Shown here piece by piece: positions 42,564 to 52,245 of a stretch of 64,000 nucleotides of DNA (position 1 is the stretch's first letter; every line of letters starts with the position of its first letter). Origin of the DNA: an uncultured Bacteroidota bacterium (lineage in GTDB: Bacteria > Bacteroidota > Bacteroidia > Bacteroidales > P3); contig CACYSB010000005.1 in assembly GCA_902777005.1 (NCBI GenBank), forward strand, positions 211,514 to 275,513, written 5' to 3'. A program made the position numbers and the translations under genes. The notes beneath the pieces are model-generated. The model was not told where the DNA came from. It ran no database searches and saw only the letters and a program-made list of their open reading frames with translations.

Positions 42564-43996
42564 TGAAGAAACTGCTGGCCAACAGAGGTGTGCTGACGGC
42601 GCTGGCTGTTACGGCGCTGTTTATGGTGGTGTGTGTGTTCTACATGCTGCGCGAGAACTATTTCGTGCTGCTCGTGCCCGCCGCACTTCTGTTGATGTGG
42701 CTCTTCACGCAGCGCCGCGACGAGAGTCTGGCGCTGATGGCCTTCGGCACCCCCTTTGCTGTCGACTATGCCCTCATAGGCGAGATGAAGCTCTCGATGC
42801 CCGTGGAGCCTATGATGATACTCTTTACCGTGGTGTTCCTCTTCCAGGAGTTGTTGATGCGACGCTACGACAAACGCATACTGCGGCACCCGGTGAGCAT
42901 ACTCATCATGCTGTCGCTGGTGTGGATGACGGTAACGTCGGCGCTGTCGCTCAAGCCTGTGGAGTCGTTCAAGTTCACCGCTGCGAGGCTGTGGTTCGTG
43001 ATACCGTTCTTTTATGCTGCGGCGCTGAGTTTCCAGAAGACCCGCCATATCAAGATGTTCTACTGGGCCTACGCCCTCGCGCTTGGTGCGGTGGTGGCCC
43101 TCACCACGGCGAGGACACTGGGCGGCTTCAGCGACCTGCAGCTGATGCACCGCGTTATGCGGCCGTTCTATAACGATCACACGGCCTACGGCTGCATCAT
43201 AGCCCTCATGCTGCCGCTGGCGGTATATTATATTTTCGAGCCCGACAACAAGTTGTGGAAGCGGATGTTCGCCGCCGCGCTGTCGGTGCTGCTGCTTGTG
43301 GGACTGGGGCTCAGCTACTGCCGTGCGGCGTGGCTTAGCGTGGTAGTGGCGTTGGGTATGTATGTCATGATACGGCTTGGTGTGCGACTGCGCTGGATGG
43401 TGCTGGCTGCGGTCGTGCTCACGGGACTCTTCTTTACCTTCCGGAGCGAGATAGTGTACCGTATGGGGAAGAACACGCAGGACTCGTCGTTCACCGTTGC
43501 CGAGCAGGTGCAGTCCATCTCCAATATCACCACCGATGCCTCTAACTTGGAGCGTCTCAACCGTTGGGACGCAGCCTTCCGTATGTGGCGCGAACACCCT
43601 GTGACGGGCATTGGACCAGGCGCTTACCAGTTTATTTACGGTCCTTACCAGAGGTTTGAGATGCTGACGGTTATCAGTACCAACAACGGTGATTTAGGCA
43701 ACGCCCACAGTGAGTACATAGGTCCGCTGACGGAGCAGGGTGTGCCGGGAGCTTTGCTGGTGCTGGCAATCTTTGTGACCACCTTCCTCACAGGTGAGCG
43801 TGTCTACCGCACCGCCAAAGACCGGCGGCTCGGCCATATGGCCCTTGTGTTGGCAGTGAGCCTGCTAACATATTACATACACGGTATGCTCAACAACTTC
43901 CTCGACACCGACAAGCTGTCGGTGCCTTTCTGGGGGCTCACGGCCGCGGTGGTGGCTCTGGATATTGTTACAGAGAAAGAGCCTTTAAAGCGATGA
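42563..43996 (+). CDS. O-antigen ligase/polymerase (Wzy_C) family protein
   Basis: 477 residues with about 11 membrane segments. The periplasmic loop near 330-400 has EHPVTGIGPGAYQFIYGPY and NAHSEYIGPLTEQGVPG, the Wzy_C/WaaL signature. Starts with GTG at 42563, one base overlapping the Wzz stop (TAGTG). It either links polysaccharide to lipid A core or polymerises repeat units. It overlaps the NlpC/P60 gene by 4 bases. Confidence 0.85.
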   Translation: MKKLLANRGVLTALAVTALFMVVCVFYMLRENYFVLLVPAALLLMWLFTQRRDESLALMAFGTPFAVDYALIGEMKLSMPVEPMMILFTVVFLFQELLMRRYDKRILRHPVSILIMLSLVWMTVTSALSLKPVESFKFTAARLWFVIPFFYAAALSFQKTRHIKMFYWAYALALGAVVALTTARTLGGFSDLQLMHRVMRPFYNDHTAYGCIIALMLPLAVYYIFEPDNKLWKRMFAAALSVLLLVGLGLSYCRAAWLSVVVALGMYVMIRLGVRLRWMVLAAVVLTGLFFTFRSEIVYRMGKNTQDSSFTVAEQVQSISNITTDASNLERLNRWDAAFRMWREHPVTGIGPGAYQFIYGPYQRFEMLTVISTNNGDLGNAHSEYIGPLTEQGVPGALLVLAIFVTTFLTGERVYRTAKDRRLGHMALVLAVSLLTYYIHGMLNNFLDTDKLSVPFWGLTAAVVALDIVTEKEPLKR

Positions 43997-44541
43997 AACG
44001 CTTGGCTACAATTATGCTTCTGTTTTCATTGGCCTACGTCACCGTGGCGCAGACAATCACTGTGCAGCACAGGTGTTGGGATATTGTCACGGAGATGGAT
44101 GACGGCATGCCCGAGGTGCTGGTGCCGATGATGACTACTGCCGTTGATTCCGGAGCCATGCTCGTGGCATTATCTATGAAGTATATTGGCACACCCTATC
44201 GGTATGGCGGGCGCACGCCAAAAGCTTTCGACTGCGCGGGTTTTGCATGCTATCTATATAAGCAGTTCGGCTATTCTCTCCCGGGCTGGAGCGGCGCGCA
44301 GGCGCGGCTTGGGGTAGAGGTGAGCGACACGCGCAACCTGCGGGCCGGCGACCTCGTTTTCTTCGGAGGGCGCGGTGCCAAGAAGGTAGTGGGGCATACG
44401 GGCATTGTGGTGGACACCGACGAGCATACCGGGGTTTTCCGCTTCATCCACGCATCTACAGGCGCGGGTGTCATCATAAGTAAGTCAACAGAAGACTATT
44501 ACAAAATACGCTACATCACAGCCAGGCGAATACTGCACTGA
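43993..44541 (+). CDS. NlpC/P60 family hydrolase
   Basis: 182 residues. Signal peptide 1-19 (VTVAQ). NlpC/P60 domain from about 55: Cys81 in FDCAGFACY, His135 in VGHTGIVVD and His153 in FIHAST make the Cys-His-His triad (most members have DCSGF, here DCAGF). It likely cuts peptidoglycan stem peptides. Fourth gene of this surface-polysaccharide run. Convergent with the ClC gene. Confidence 0.9.
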   Translation: MKRLATIMLLFSLAYVTVAQTITVQHRCWDIVTEMDDGMPEVLVPMMTTAVDSGAMLVALSMKYIGTPYRYGGRTPKAFDCAGFACYLYKQFGYSLPGWSGAQARLGVEVSDTRNLRAGDLVFFGGRGAKKVVGHTGIVVDTDEHTGVFRFIHASTGAGVIISKSTEDYYKIRYITARRILH

Positions 44542-44549
44542 CTATCGCC

Positions 44550-46346
44550 TTACTCGTCGCTTGTGTCGCTGATGAAGCGGCGATAGGCGCTGAAGGTGTT
44601 GGCGCGGGATAGGAAGCCGAGGTAGTTGCCGGCGTCGTCGATGACCACAAGGTTGTAGCGGTTGCCTACGCGGAATTTCTCAACAACATCGGTGAGACTG
44701 TCACTGTTACGCACCAAGTCGCCCTCGCTCATGGGGTGCATCAGCTCGTCGACACTGACACTGTCGTACAGTTCGGTGCGGAACATTATCTTGCGGACGT
44801 CGTCGAGCAGCACCACGCCCACGAACTTGTCGTCGTCGGAGAGCACGGGGAAGATGTTGCGGCGCGAGGTCTGTATGACCTCCACAAGGTCGCGCAACAT
44901 GTTGCCGCTGCGGACGATGACGAAGTTGGTCTCTATGAGACTCCCCATGTCCATCAAGTGCCAGGCCGACGAGTCCTTGTCGTGTGTCAGCAGATCGCCG
45001 TGTTCGGCCAGCTTGCGGGCGTAGATGGAGTGGCGCTCGAAAGGCATGATGCAGATGTAGGTTACGGCGGCGGTGGCCAGCAGCGGCACCAGCAACTCGT
45101 ATCCTCCCGTGATGTCGGCAATGAGGAATGTGGCCATGAAGGGTGCGTGCATGACGCCTGTCATCACGGCGGCCATGCCGACGAGAGCGAAATTGGCGGT
45201 GTCCTGTGGTGGCAGGCCTATGGTGTTGCCGAGGGTGGCGATGAAATAGCCTGAGAGGCCGCCCAGCACCAGCGAGGGACCGAAGGTGCCGCCCACGCCG
45301 CCGCTGCCTATGGTGGTGGCGGTGGCTATGGCCTTCAGCACTATGAGGGCGAAGAGCACTACGAGGGTGGCCCAGATGTCGCCGCTCCAGATGTGCAGGG
45401 GCGAGTTGTTGAAGATGACGTTGGGGTTGCCGTTGAGAAGCGCAGTGAGGGTGGAGTAGCCTTCGCCGTAGAGCGGCGGGAAGATTACCACCATGAGGCC
45501 CAACACAGCGCCGCCGATGGCGAGTTTGGCCCACGGGCTCTTGCGTTTGCCGAACCAGCTCTCTACATGGTCGCTGATGCGCAGGAAATAGAGCGACACC
45601 ATGGCGCAGAATACGCCAAGCATGGCGTATTGCGGCAGCTGAGAGAGAGCAAAGGGATGGTTGACGGTGAAACTGAACTGCACGCCGGTACCCATAAGGA
45701 AGTAGGCAACGGTGGCAGCGGTAAGGGATGACAGCAGGAGGGGTAGGGCGGTGGTTGCCGTGAGGTCGAACAGGAACACCTCGACGACAAAGAGGATTGC
45801 CGCGAAAGGTGCTTTGAATATACCGGCTATGGCTCCCGCAGCACCGCAGCCGAGGAGCAGGCGCACGCTCTTGGGACTCAGGCGCAGCCAGCGGCCTATG
45901 TTGCTGCCTATTGCCGAACCGGTGGATGCTATCGGTGCCTCGAGACCTACGCTGCCGCCGAAAGCTACGGTGATGGTAGAGGCCACCAGCGACGTCCACA
46001 TGTTCTTGGCGGGCAGCTCGGAGTTGTTGCGGCTGATGGCCAGCAGCACCGAAGGCAGGCCGTGGCCGATGTCGCCGCGCACCACATAGCGTACAAAGAG
46101 GACGGTGAGCAGTATGCCTATGGCTGGCAGCAGGAAGATGAAGAGCGATGTGACTATCTGGCCGCCGCCCTCGGACCATTGTCCGCTGAGCAGGGTGACA
46201 AGACGGCTGCTGTGGTACACCAGCGTCTTCAGCGCTACGGCGGCGAGGCCGCTGAGCAGGCCGACGACAACGGCGAGCAGCATCACAAGCACGTTCTCGC
46301 TCATGTGACGCAGACGCCAGCGGTGTATCTTCCTTGATAAGCCCAT
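44550..46346 (-). CDS. ClC-type chloride channel/transporter with CBS domains
   Basis: 598 residues. About 10-12 membrane segments. The filter regions are GHGLPS (for GSGIP), GGSVGLEAPIAS (keeps the gating Glu) and GSGGVGGTFGPSLVLG. The C-terminal 150 residues hold two CBS domains (NIFPVLSDDDKFVGVVLLDD; YNLVVIDDAGNYLGFL). It could move chloride or exchange Cl-/H+; the intact gating Glu allows an exchanger. Single gene; its promoter candidate lies at 46370. Confidence 0.92.
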   Translation of the reverse strand: MGLSRKIHRWRLRHMSENVLVMLLAVVVGLLSGLAAVALKTLVYHSSRLVTLLSGQWSEGGGQIVTSLFIFLLPAIGILLTVLFVRYVVRGDIGHGLPSVLLAISRNNSELPAKNMWTSLVASTITVAFGGSVGLEAPIASTGSAIGSNIGRWLRLSPKSVRLLLGCGAAGAIAGIFKAPFAAILFVVEVFLFDLTATTALPLLLSSLTAATVAYFLMGTGVQFSFTVNHPFALSQLPQYAMLGVFCAMVSLYFLRISDHVESWFGKRKSPWAKLAIGGAVLGLMVVIFPPLYGEGYSTLTALLNGNPNVIFNNSPLHIWSGDIWATLVVLFALIVLKAIATATTIGSGGVGGTFGPSLVLGGLSGYFIATLGNTIGLPPQDTANFALVGMAAVMTGVMHAPFMATFLIADITGGYELLVPLLATAAVTYICIMPFERHSIYARKLAEHGDLLTHDKDSSAWHLMDMGSLIETNFVIVRSGNMLRDLVEVIQTSRRNIFPVLSDDDKFVGVVLLDDVRKIMFRTELYDSVSVDELMHPMSEGDLVRNSDSLTDVVEKFRVGNRYNLVVIDDAGNYLGFLSRANTFSAYRRFISDTSDE

Positions 46347-46369
46347 CCTTTATCCAAAAAATTCGGGTG

Positions 46370-46377
46370 CAAAAATA
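46370..46377 (-). promoter_or_regulatory. putative -7 box of the ClC gene
   Basis: TATTTTTG on the minus strand, 24 bases upstream of the ATG at 46346. Confidence 0.4.
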
Positions 46378-46431
46378 CGAAAAATATTTATACTGCGTTA
46401 TTTTATTTTAGAAATAATGAATAACACCGAT

Positions 46432-47445
46432 ATGAAAAGAGTTGTTTTATTGGGCAGCATCGCTGCTATTGCACTGACTTCGTGTGTTTCGCTTAGCGAG
46501 ATGGAAGCCCTGCAGGCCAAGTACGACCAGACCTCCAAGCAGTATAATCTGACGCAGCAGGAGCTGCTGGAGATGAAGGAGGAGAACGCTGAACTGACAC
46601 GTGTCAACCAGTCGCTGAGCTCGGAGATGACCGACATGGCGCTCACCAAGGCTGCCGCCGAGGCCCGTGCCGACAGCCTCAACCGCCGCCTTGAGCAGAT
46701 GTATCATCACTACGACACCACCATGGAGAACTACGTGCAGGAAGTAGCCGGCAAGAACCGCGACCTCACACGTGCCCAGAACCTCCTCACCGCCCGCACC
46801 AAGGAGCTCAACGACAAGGAACGTGAGTTGCAGGCCAAGGAACTCCAGTTCGCCGAGCAGCAGGAGAGTTTCCAACTGCAGAAGAGCGAACTCTTGGCCA
46901 AGCAGCATGAGCTTGAAGCCAAGGAGGCTACGGCCCGTGCCCAGCTCGCCGCCAAGCAGCGTGAGATCGAGGCCGTGCGCAACTCCGTCACCAATGCCCT
47001 CACCGGTTTCGCCGACAAGGGCCTGAGTGTCGAGACCAAGGACGGCAAGGTATACATCATGATGGAGAACAAGCTGATGTTCCCGTCGGCCAGCTGGACA
47101 GTCTCAAAGGACGGCGCTGCTGCCATCAAGGAGCTCGCCAAGGTGCTGGAGCAGGACTCCACACTCCACATCATGGTTGAGGGCCATACTGACAACGACG
47201 CCTATCGCGGCTCCACGGCCGTCAAGGACAACTGGGACCTCAGCGTGATGCGTGCCACTGCCATTGTCAAGCTGCTGCTGCAGAACGGCAAGGGTATCAA
47301 CCCCGCCCGCATCGAGGCCTGTGGCCACGGTGAGTTCGCACCCAAGGTGCCCAACGACAGCCCCCAGAACAAGGCCATCAACCGCCGCACCGAGATTATC
47401 ATCACCCCCAACCTCGACGCCCTCCTCAAGGAAATGGGTAATTGA
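46432..47445 (+). CDS. OmpA-family coiled-coil lipoprotein
   Basis: 337 residues from ATG 46432, which places the lipobox (ALTSC) at the right distance; an ATG 15 bases earlier is possible. Residues about 25-195 are a long coiled coil (ELQAKELQFAEQQES); the C-terminal 130 residues form an OmpA-like peptidoglycan-binding domain (MVEGHTDNDAYRG, NRRTEIIITPN). It probably tethers the outer membrane to peptidoglycan. A clear terminator follows. Confidence 0.9.
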   Translation: MKRVVLLGSIAAIALTSCVSLSEMEALQAKYDQTSKQYNLTQQELLEMKEENAELTRVNQSLSSEMTDMALTKAAAEARADSLNRRLEQMYHHYDTTMENYVQEVAGKNRDLTRAQNLLTARTKELNDKERELQAKELQFAEQQESFQLQKSELLAKQHELEAKEATARAQLAAKQREIEAVRNSVTNALTGFADKGLSVETKDGKVYIMMENKLMFPSASWTVSKDGAAAIKELAKVLEQDSTLHIMVEGHTDNDAYRGSTAVKDNWDLSVMRATAIVKLLLQNGKGINPARIEACGHGEFAPKVPNDSPQNKAINRRTEIIITPNLDALLKEMGN

Positions 47446-47466
47446 TATTATCATAATTTATTGCAT

Positions 47467-47499
47467 AAAGGGATGCTCCATCGCGGGCATCCCTTTTTT
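47467..47499 (+). terminator. Rho-independent terminator
   Basis: Stem GGGATGC (47470-47476) with GCATCCC (47487-47493), 10-base loop, T6 tail. Loop and stem resemble those of the terminator at 18067 (GGGTGCTCCAATC versus GGATGCTCCATC). Confidence 0.9.
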
Positions 47500-47842
47500 G
47501 TTTATTTATACAGACATGTTAACTCAATATTTATTAGTAAATACTATATAATTGACATTAGTATACATGTATATAACTCTTACATTCATAATACAATATT
47601 ATTACAAAATAATGAGTAATATAAGAGTAATATAAGAGATGATACGTTAAATAATTGAATATCAGAGGGTGTTTTCGGAGTTATGTTAAACAAGAAATGA
47701 ACTCCTTTTGTCAACCATTGACGCCTTATGGTAATGTTAATTACTGTTAAATATTAAAAAATGTTTTGGTAGTATTAGAAATAGTGTTACTTTTGCAGTG
47801 TACTAATCAACTAATACAGTAGCACAAAATAAGTATAACGAT
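47500..47842. other. AT-rich intergenic region upstream of TonB receptor
   Basis: About 340 bases with far more A+T than the rest. No ORF. Contains two identical 11-bp units GAGTAATATAA (47614-47635) and the promoter at 47765-47795. Confidence 0.6.
47765..47795 (+). promoter_or_regulatory. canonical Bacteroidetes promoter of the TonB-receptor gene
   Basis: TTTG (47765-47768), 19-base spacer, TACTTTTG (47788-47795), a perfect fit to TTTG-N19-TAnnTTTG, 47 bases before the ATG. Confidence 0.75.
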
Positions 47843-50290
47843 ATGAAAAAGAGTGATTTAATGAAGAAAATGTTCCTTGCGATGACGGCGATAATTGCGC
47901 TTCAAGGGGCGGCTTGGGCACAAAACGTGCAGGTTTCGGGCCACGTGAAGGACGCCAAAACGGGGGAGATGCTCCCGTTGGTGAACGTGGGTCTGATGAG
48001 GGTGTCCGACACGGTGTTTGTGCGCGGCAACGCGACGGACTTCGACGGCCTATATATAATTAAGGATATAAAGCCAGGCGACTACCTGCTGCAGGCCAGC
48101 TTCGTGGGATACGAGACGGTGCTGATGCCCGTCAGCGTGAAGGAGAACACGGTGATGGACATCAGCCTCAAGGGCGGCACAACGCTGGAGACGGTGGAGA
48201 TTGTGGCTGAGAAGCCGCTGTACCTGATGGACGGCGAGAAGAACATGTACAACGCCAAGGAGGACCCCTCGATACAGACCGGTACGGCCAGCGACGCGCT
48301 GCAGAACGCTCCGGGCGTGGAGGTGGACGCCGAAGGCAACATCACGCTGCGTGGCGTGAGTTCGGTCGAGATATGGATTAACGACCGCCCCTCGCACATG
48401 AACGAGGAAGCACTGAAGCAGTATATCAAAACCCTGCCTGCCAACGCCATCGAGCGCATTGAGGTGATCACCAACCCCTCGGCGCGCTATTCGACCAGCG
48501 GCGGCGTCATCAACATAGTCACCAATCAAAAGATTACGCGCAATGAGTTGCTCTGCCTCGGTGTGCGCGGCACCACGATGCCGGCTGTCTCGCCGTGGGT
48601 CAGCTATGTGTGGGCCAACGAGAAGGTGGACTTCAACCTCTACATCAACGGCAACTACTCGCGTCACGACGGTGCCTCCGACGGCAGCACCACGCTGCTC
48701 GACGACACAGGTGCCGTGAGCCGCATACAGAACTACAAGACCGAGAGCAAGATGCCCTACTGGGGAGCCTATTCGGGCTTCAACGTGAACTGGAACATCG
48801 ACAGTACGCGCAACCTCGCCGCCTGGCTGGGCGCCTACCCCTACTGGGACCGCAACTCGTACAACCACGACTACGACTATATCGAATATGCCGGCGGCAC
48901 GCCCCTCAGCCTGGGCTACTACGACACGGTGCGTAACAACGGCTTCAGCCACGGTGCCTTCACGGGCTTCTGGTACGAGCACCGCTACGACACTACGGGC
49001 CGCAAGATGAGCGTCACCTTCAACGTCAACTACTGGGCCAACGGCGGCTACAGCGACAACTGGCGCGACTACAAGGAGGATGTCCTCACCGACTTCAGCC
49101 GTCACATGACGGGCTCGATGCTGTACGGCAACTGTAGCCTGGAGGTGAACTACACTCTGCCGCTGAAGCACGACATAACCATCGAAGCAGGAGCCGAAAT
49201 GGCCATGGGCTATAGCAGTGACAGCGAGATACGCGACAGTCTGCTGCCTTCGGGAGCGTGGAGCAATATGGTGTACCGCTCGTATGGCTCGCGTCAATCG
49301 ACCATTGAGCCCCAAGCCTATGTGACGGCGCAGAAGCGCTGGGGTGGCTTCACTGCCAAGCTGGGCTTGCGCTTCGACAACAACAACAAGAGTTGCACGA
49401 TGGAGCACCCTTCGGCGGGCGACGCGATGCGCCTCGACACCTCCTTCATGGGGCTGATACCCAGCATCCATCTGAGCTACCAGACAAAGACCTTCGAGAG
49501 CTACAGCCTCAGCTATACGCGCCGTTACACACACAGCGGCGAACTCAGCAGTTATATGCTCTTCTGCAACTACGACGACTACAGCTTCAGCACAGGCAAC
49601 CCCAACCTGCTGATGAGCTACACGCACAACCTCGAGGCGGCCTTCAACAAGTATGTCATGAAGTTCGGCAACATAGGCTTAAACGCCTACTATCGCGCCA
49701 ACACCAACGAGATAGGCTCGATGAGCGCCGACACCGTGGTGCCCGGCATCTACGCCTACCGCGTCAACTACAGCTACCCGGTGAACATCGGCTCCTCGCA
49801 CACCGAGGGCATCGAGGCCAACATCACCTACCGTCCCACGGGTTTCCTCAACGTGAGATTCAACGCCTCGCTGTTCAACTACGGCTACCGCTACGACTAC
49901 AACGGCACAGAGTATGTCGACAACAAACTCAGCTACAGCTTCCGCGTCAACCTCTGGGCCAAGGTGTGGAACAAGGTGGAGCTCTTCGCCAACGGACACT
50001 ACAGCTCGCCGCGCCTGGGTCTCTTCAGCCTCAGCAAGCCCCAATACGGCATCGACCTCGGCGCCAGCTGTGACTTCTTCGAGCGCAAGCTGAGCGTATA
50101 CTTCAACGTCCGCGATGTCTTCGGATGGAGCGAGTGGGGCAGCGAGACCTCTGCGCCGCAGTACCAGACCGACATCTCGGAGCGCTACAAGTCGACCTTC
50201 GCAAGCATAGGCATCACGTGGCGCATCGGCAAGATGGAACTTGAGAGCAAAGCCCGTCAGGGAGCGACTGACAATACACCGAAAATGTAA
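47843..50290 (+). CDS. TonB-dependent receptor-like outer-membrane protein (OMP_b-brl_3)
   Basis: 815 residues (a second ATG at 47861 is also possible). Signal peptide to about 26 (GAAWAQ). Carboxypeptidase-regulatory-like domain 28-110 (VQVSGHVKDAKTGEMLPLVNV), plug 120-215 (LQNAPGVEVDAEGNITLRGV, IERIEVITNPSARY), then an outer-membrane barrel to the end. Large import or export barrel of the family without a SusD partner. Substrate unknown. It has its own AT-rich promoter region. Confidence 0.88.
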   Translation: MKKSDLMKKMFLAMTAIIALQGAAWAQNVQVSGHVKDAKTGEMLPLVNVGLMRVSDTVFVRGNATDFDGLYIIKDIKPGDYLLQASFVGYETVLMPVSVKENTVMDISLKGGTTLETVEIVAEKPLYLMDGEKNMYNAKEDPSIQTGTASDALQNAPGVEVDAEGNITLRGVSSVEIWINDRPSHMNEEALKQYIKTLPANAIERIEVITNPSARYSTSGGVINIVTNQKITRNELLCLGVRGTTMPAVSPWVSYVWANEKVDFNLYINGNYSRHDGASDGSTTLLDDTGAVSRIQNYKTESKMPYWGAYSGFNVNWNIDSTRNLAAWLGAYPYWDRNSYNHDYDYIEYAGGTPLSLGYYDTVRNNGFSHGAFTGFWYEHRYDTTGRKMSVTFNVNYWANGGYSDNWRDYKEDVLTDFSRHMTGSMLYGNCSLEVNYTLPLKHDITIEAGAEMAMGYSSDSEIRDSLLPSGAWSNMVYRSYGSRQSTIEPQAYVTAQKRWGGFTAKLGLRFDNNNKSCTMEHPSAGDAMRLDTSFMGLIPSIHLSYQTKTFESYSLSYTRRYTHSGELSSYMLFCNYDDYSFSTGNPNLLMSYTHNLEAAFNKYVMKFGNIGLNAYYRANTNEIGSMSADTVVPGIYAYRVNYSYPVNIGSSHTEGIEANITYRPTGFLNVRFNASLFNYGYRYDYNGTEYVDNKLSYSFRVNLWAKVWNKVELFANGHYSSPRLGLFSLSKPQYGIDLGASCDFFERKLSVYFNVRDVFGWSEWGSETSAPQYQTDISERYKSTFASIGITWRIGKMELESKARQGATDNTPKM

Positions 50291-50311
50291 AACAAATAAA
50301 TATTAATCGCT

Positions 50312-50626
50312 ATGAAAATCGTTACAGTAGAGACCCTTCAGGGGTGCAATTATGAGGAGCTGGGTGTGGTGACAGGCAGCACCATCCAGAGCAAGAACTT
50401 TGTCAGTGATTTCGGCCAGGGGCTGAAGAGCATCGTAGGCGGCGAGCTGCACAGCTACACCGACATGATGGAGAAAGCCCGCAACAAAGCCACGCAGCGC
50501 ATGGTCGACGCTGCTGTGCGGCTGGGTGCCGACGCCGTCATCGGTGTGCGCTACACCACCAGCGCCATCATGGCGCAGGCCGCCGAGGTGTTGGCTTACG
50601 GGACGGCAATCAAGTATAAAAATTAA
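50312..50626 (+). CDS. YbjQ/UPF0145 family protein
   Basis: 104 residues. GVVTGSTIQSKNF near the start and RLGADAVIGVRYTTSAIM match the YbjQ family, a small pentameric fold sometimes called heavy-metal-binding. Follows the TonB receptor by 21 bp and precedes the ABC ATPase by 13 bp, so likely in that transcript. Role unknown. Confidence 0.88.
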   Translation: MKIVTVETLQGCNYEELGVVTGSTIQSKNFVSDFGQGLKSIVGGELHSYTDMMEKARNKATQRMVDAAVRLGADAVIGVRYTTSAIMAQAAEVLAYGTAIKYKN

Positions 50627-50639
50627 AAACAAAAACGAT

Positions 50640-51467
50640 ATGATTGAAATTCGCAATTTAGACTTCAGCTACAAGAAGACGCCGGTCTTCTCGAACATCA
50701 ACCTGAGTTTCCCGGAGGGCTCCATCTATGGCCTGCTGGGCGAGAACGGTGTGGGCAAGACCACGCTGCTCAAGCTCATCTGCGGTCTGCAGCGCCCCAC
50801 GGTGGGTAACTGCACCGTCGATGGTATGACCAGCCACGACCGCCTGCCGGAGATGCTGCAGCACATCTTCTTCCTGCCCGACGAGGTGACCTTGCCCGAC
50901 AATGCCACGCCGCAGCGTTATGTCAATGAGCTGGCACCGTTCTATCCCACCTTCTCGCAGGGCACCTTCCTGCACCTGATGCAAGAGTTCGAGGTGGAGC
51001 CTGACCGTAAGTTCCGCGAGATGAGCTTCGGCCAGCAGAAGAAGAGCCTCATTGCCGCCAGCCTATCGCTCGGCACCGACTACATACTGCTCGACGAGCC
51101 CACCAATGGTCTGGATATCCCCAGCAAGAGCCAGTTCCGCAGCATCCTCAGCAAGATTGCCGATGAGGGCAAGACCATCATCATCAGCACCCATCAGGTG
51201 AAGGATGTGGAGAACCTCATCGACCCAATCGTCATATTGAGCCACAACGCCGTACTGCTCGACGCCAGCGTGCAGCGCATTACGGAGAAGCTGTACTTCG
51301 AGTACGGCGGTGCACAGCGCGACGATGCCCTCTACAGCGAGATGCTGCCGGGCGGTTACATGAACGTCGTGGCCAATACTACCGGCGAGGAGAGCCAGAT
51401 TAACATCGAGGCCCTCTTCAACGCCGTGCTTCGCAACAAGGAACGCATTAACGCATTGTTTGCTTGA
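50640..51467 (+). CDS. ABC transporter ATP-binding protein (YtrB-like)
   Basis: 275 residues from ATG 50640 (the frame is open upstream but covers the YbjQ gene). Walker A GENGVGKTT, signature FGQQKKSLIAA (departs from LSGGQ), Walker B YILLDEPTNGLD, and switch His in ISTHQ. Serves the two membrane proteins that follow. A YtrA-type GntR regulator in the same operon supports a Ytr-like efflux or antibiotic-response system. Confidence 0.9.
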   Translation: MIEIRNLDFSYKKTPVFSNINLSFPEGSIYGLLGENGVGKTTLLKLICGLQRPTVGNCTVDGMTSHDRLPEMLQHIFFLPDEVTLPDNATPQRYVNELAPFYPTFSQGTFLHLMQEFEVEPDRKFREMSFGQQKKSLIAASLSLGTDYILLDEPTNGLDIPSKSQFRSILSKIADEGKTIIISTHQVKDVENLIDPIVILSHNAVLLDASVQRITEKLYFEYGGAQRDDALYSEMLPGGYMNVVANTTGEESQINIEALFNAVLRNKERINALFA

Positions 51468-51470
51468 TTT

Positions 51471-51500
51471 AGTAGTTAAGTAGACAGTAGTTAAGTAGAT
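51471..51500 (+). repeat. 15-bp direct repeat between ABC ATPase and permease genes
   Basis: AGTAGTTAAGTAGAC then AGTAGTTAAGTAGAT; can be read as alternating 7- and 8-bp units. Fills the gap after the ATPase stop. Confidence 0.7.
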
Positions 51501-51512
51501 AAGACAATTGCA

Positions 51513-52226
51513 ATGAGTAGTTCGTTTGATATCCAGAGGTTCGGCAAGATGCTTCGACACGATGTGAGGCGCTGCTCCCCCTCGTATGGTGTAGTGGGTC
51601 CTATGATGATTAGTCTGGTACTGTTCGTCCCACTGATAACACTAGTCCATGGTGTGACAGGTACGCTGGCGGTAGATGCCAGCTATCGCCTCTCCATGAT
51701 GACCATGATCACCCTCTTCGATGCTGCGTCGTTACCGCTGCAGCTCTACGCCAACATCGACAAGAAAAAGAGAAACAGCGGCATATACTACGCTATGCTG
51801 CCTGCCAGCAAGCTGGAGAAATACCTCTCCATTGCAGTTCTCTCGCTGGTGGTGGTGCCTGTGGCCGTGATGGCTGTCAACGTGGCTCTCGACACCTTGC
51901 TCGTGGCCGTGCATGCGCCGTACTATAGCCAGTACCTGTGGCAGAGCGGCTTGGTGGGCTGGCTGTCACTGCCGGTGCTTGTCAACTGCCTGCTGGTCTT
52001 CGTGGGTGCCACGCTTGGATTCATCTTTGCCAACGGCATAAAGAGCAGTGGATGGCGCAACGTTGTGTCGTTCCTCCTGTGGATGTGGCTGGTTGGTGGC
52101 ATGATACCGCTGGTGTTCCTCGACGACATCCCCTACGCCGTATGGGTCGTTGTCGCTGTCAATGCGCTGATTGCAGTGTTGTTGGCCACCATCAGCTGGA
52201 ACAAAATGAATAAAATGGCTTATTAG
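51513..52226 (+). CDS. ABC transporter membrane protein 1
   Basis: 237 residues, six hydrophobic segments. Contains GIYYAMLPASKLEKYLS and ends NKMNKMAY; both are shared with the next protein, so they are paralogs. ABC-2-like permease without clear family motif. Starts 45 bp after the ATPase. It likely pairs with the next protein as a heterodimer. Confidence 0.85.
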   Translation: MSSSFDIQRFGKMLRHDVRRCSPSYGVVGPMMISLVLFVPLITLVHGVTGTLAVDASYRLSMMTMITLFDAASLPLQLYANIDKKKRNSGIYYAMLPASKLEKYLSIAVLSLVVVPVAVMAVNVALDTLLVAVHAPYYSQYLWQSGLVGWLSLPVLVNCLLVFVGATLGFIFANGIKSSGWRNVVSFLLWMWLVGGMIPLVFLDDIPYAVWVVVAVNALIAVLLATISWNKMNKMAY

Positions 52227-52245
52227 AAATCAAAAAACAAAAGAT

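Noticed and set aside
48050..49627. 525-residue minus-strand reading frame
   Set aside because: Antisense to the TonB receptor; Val/His-rich shadow.
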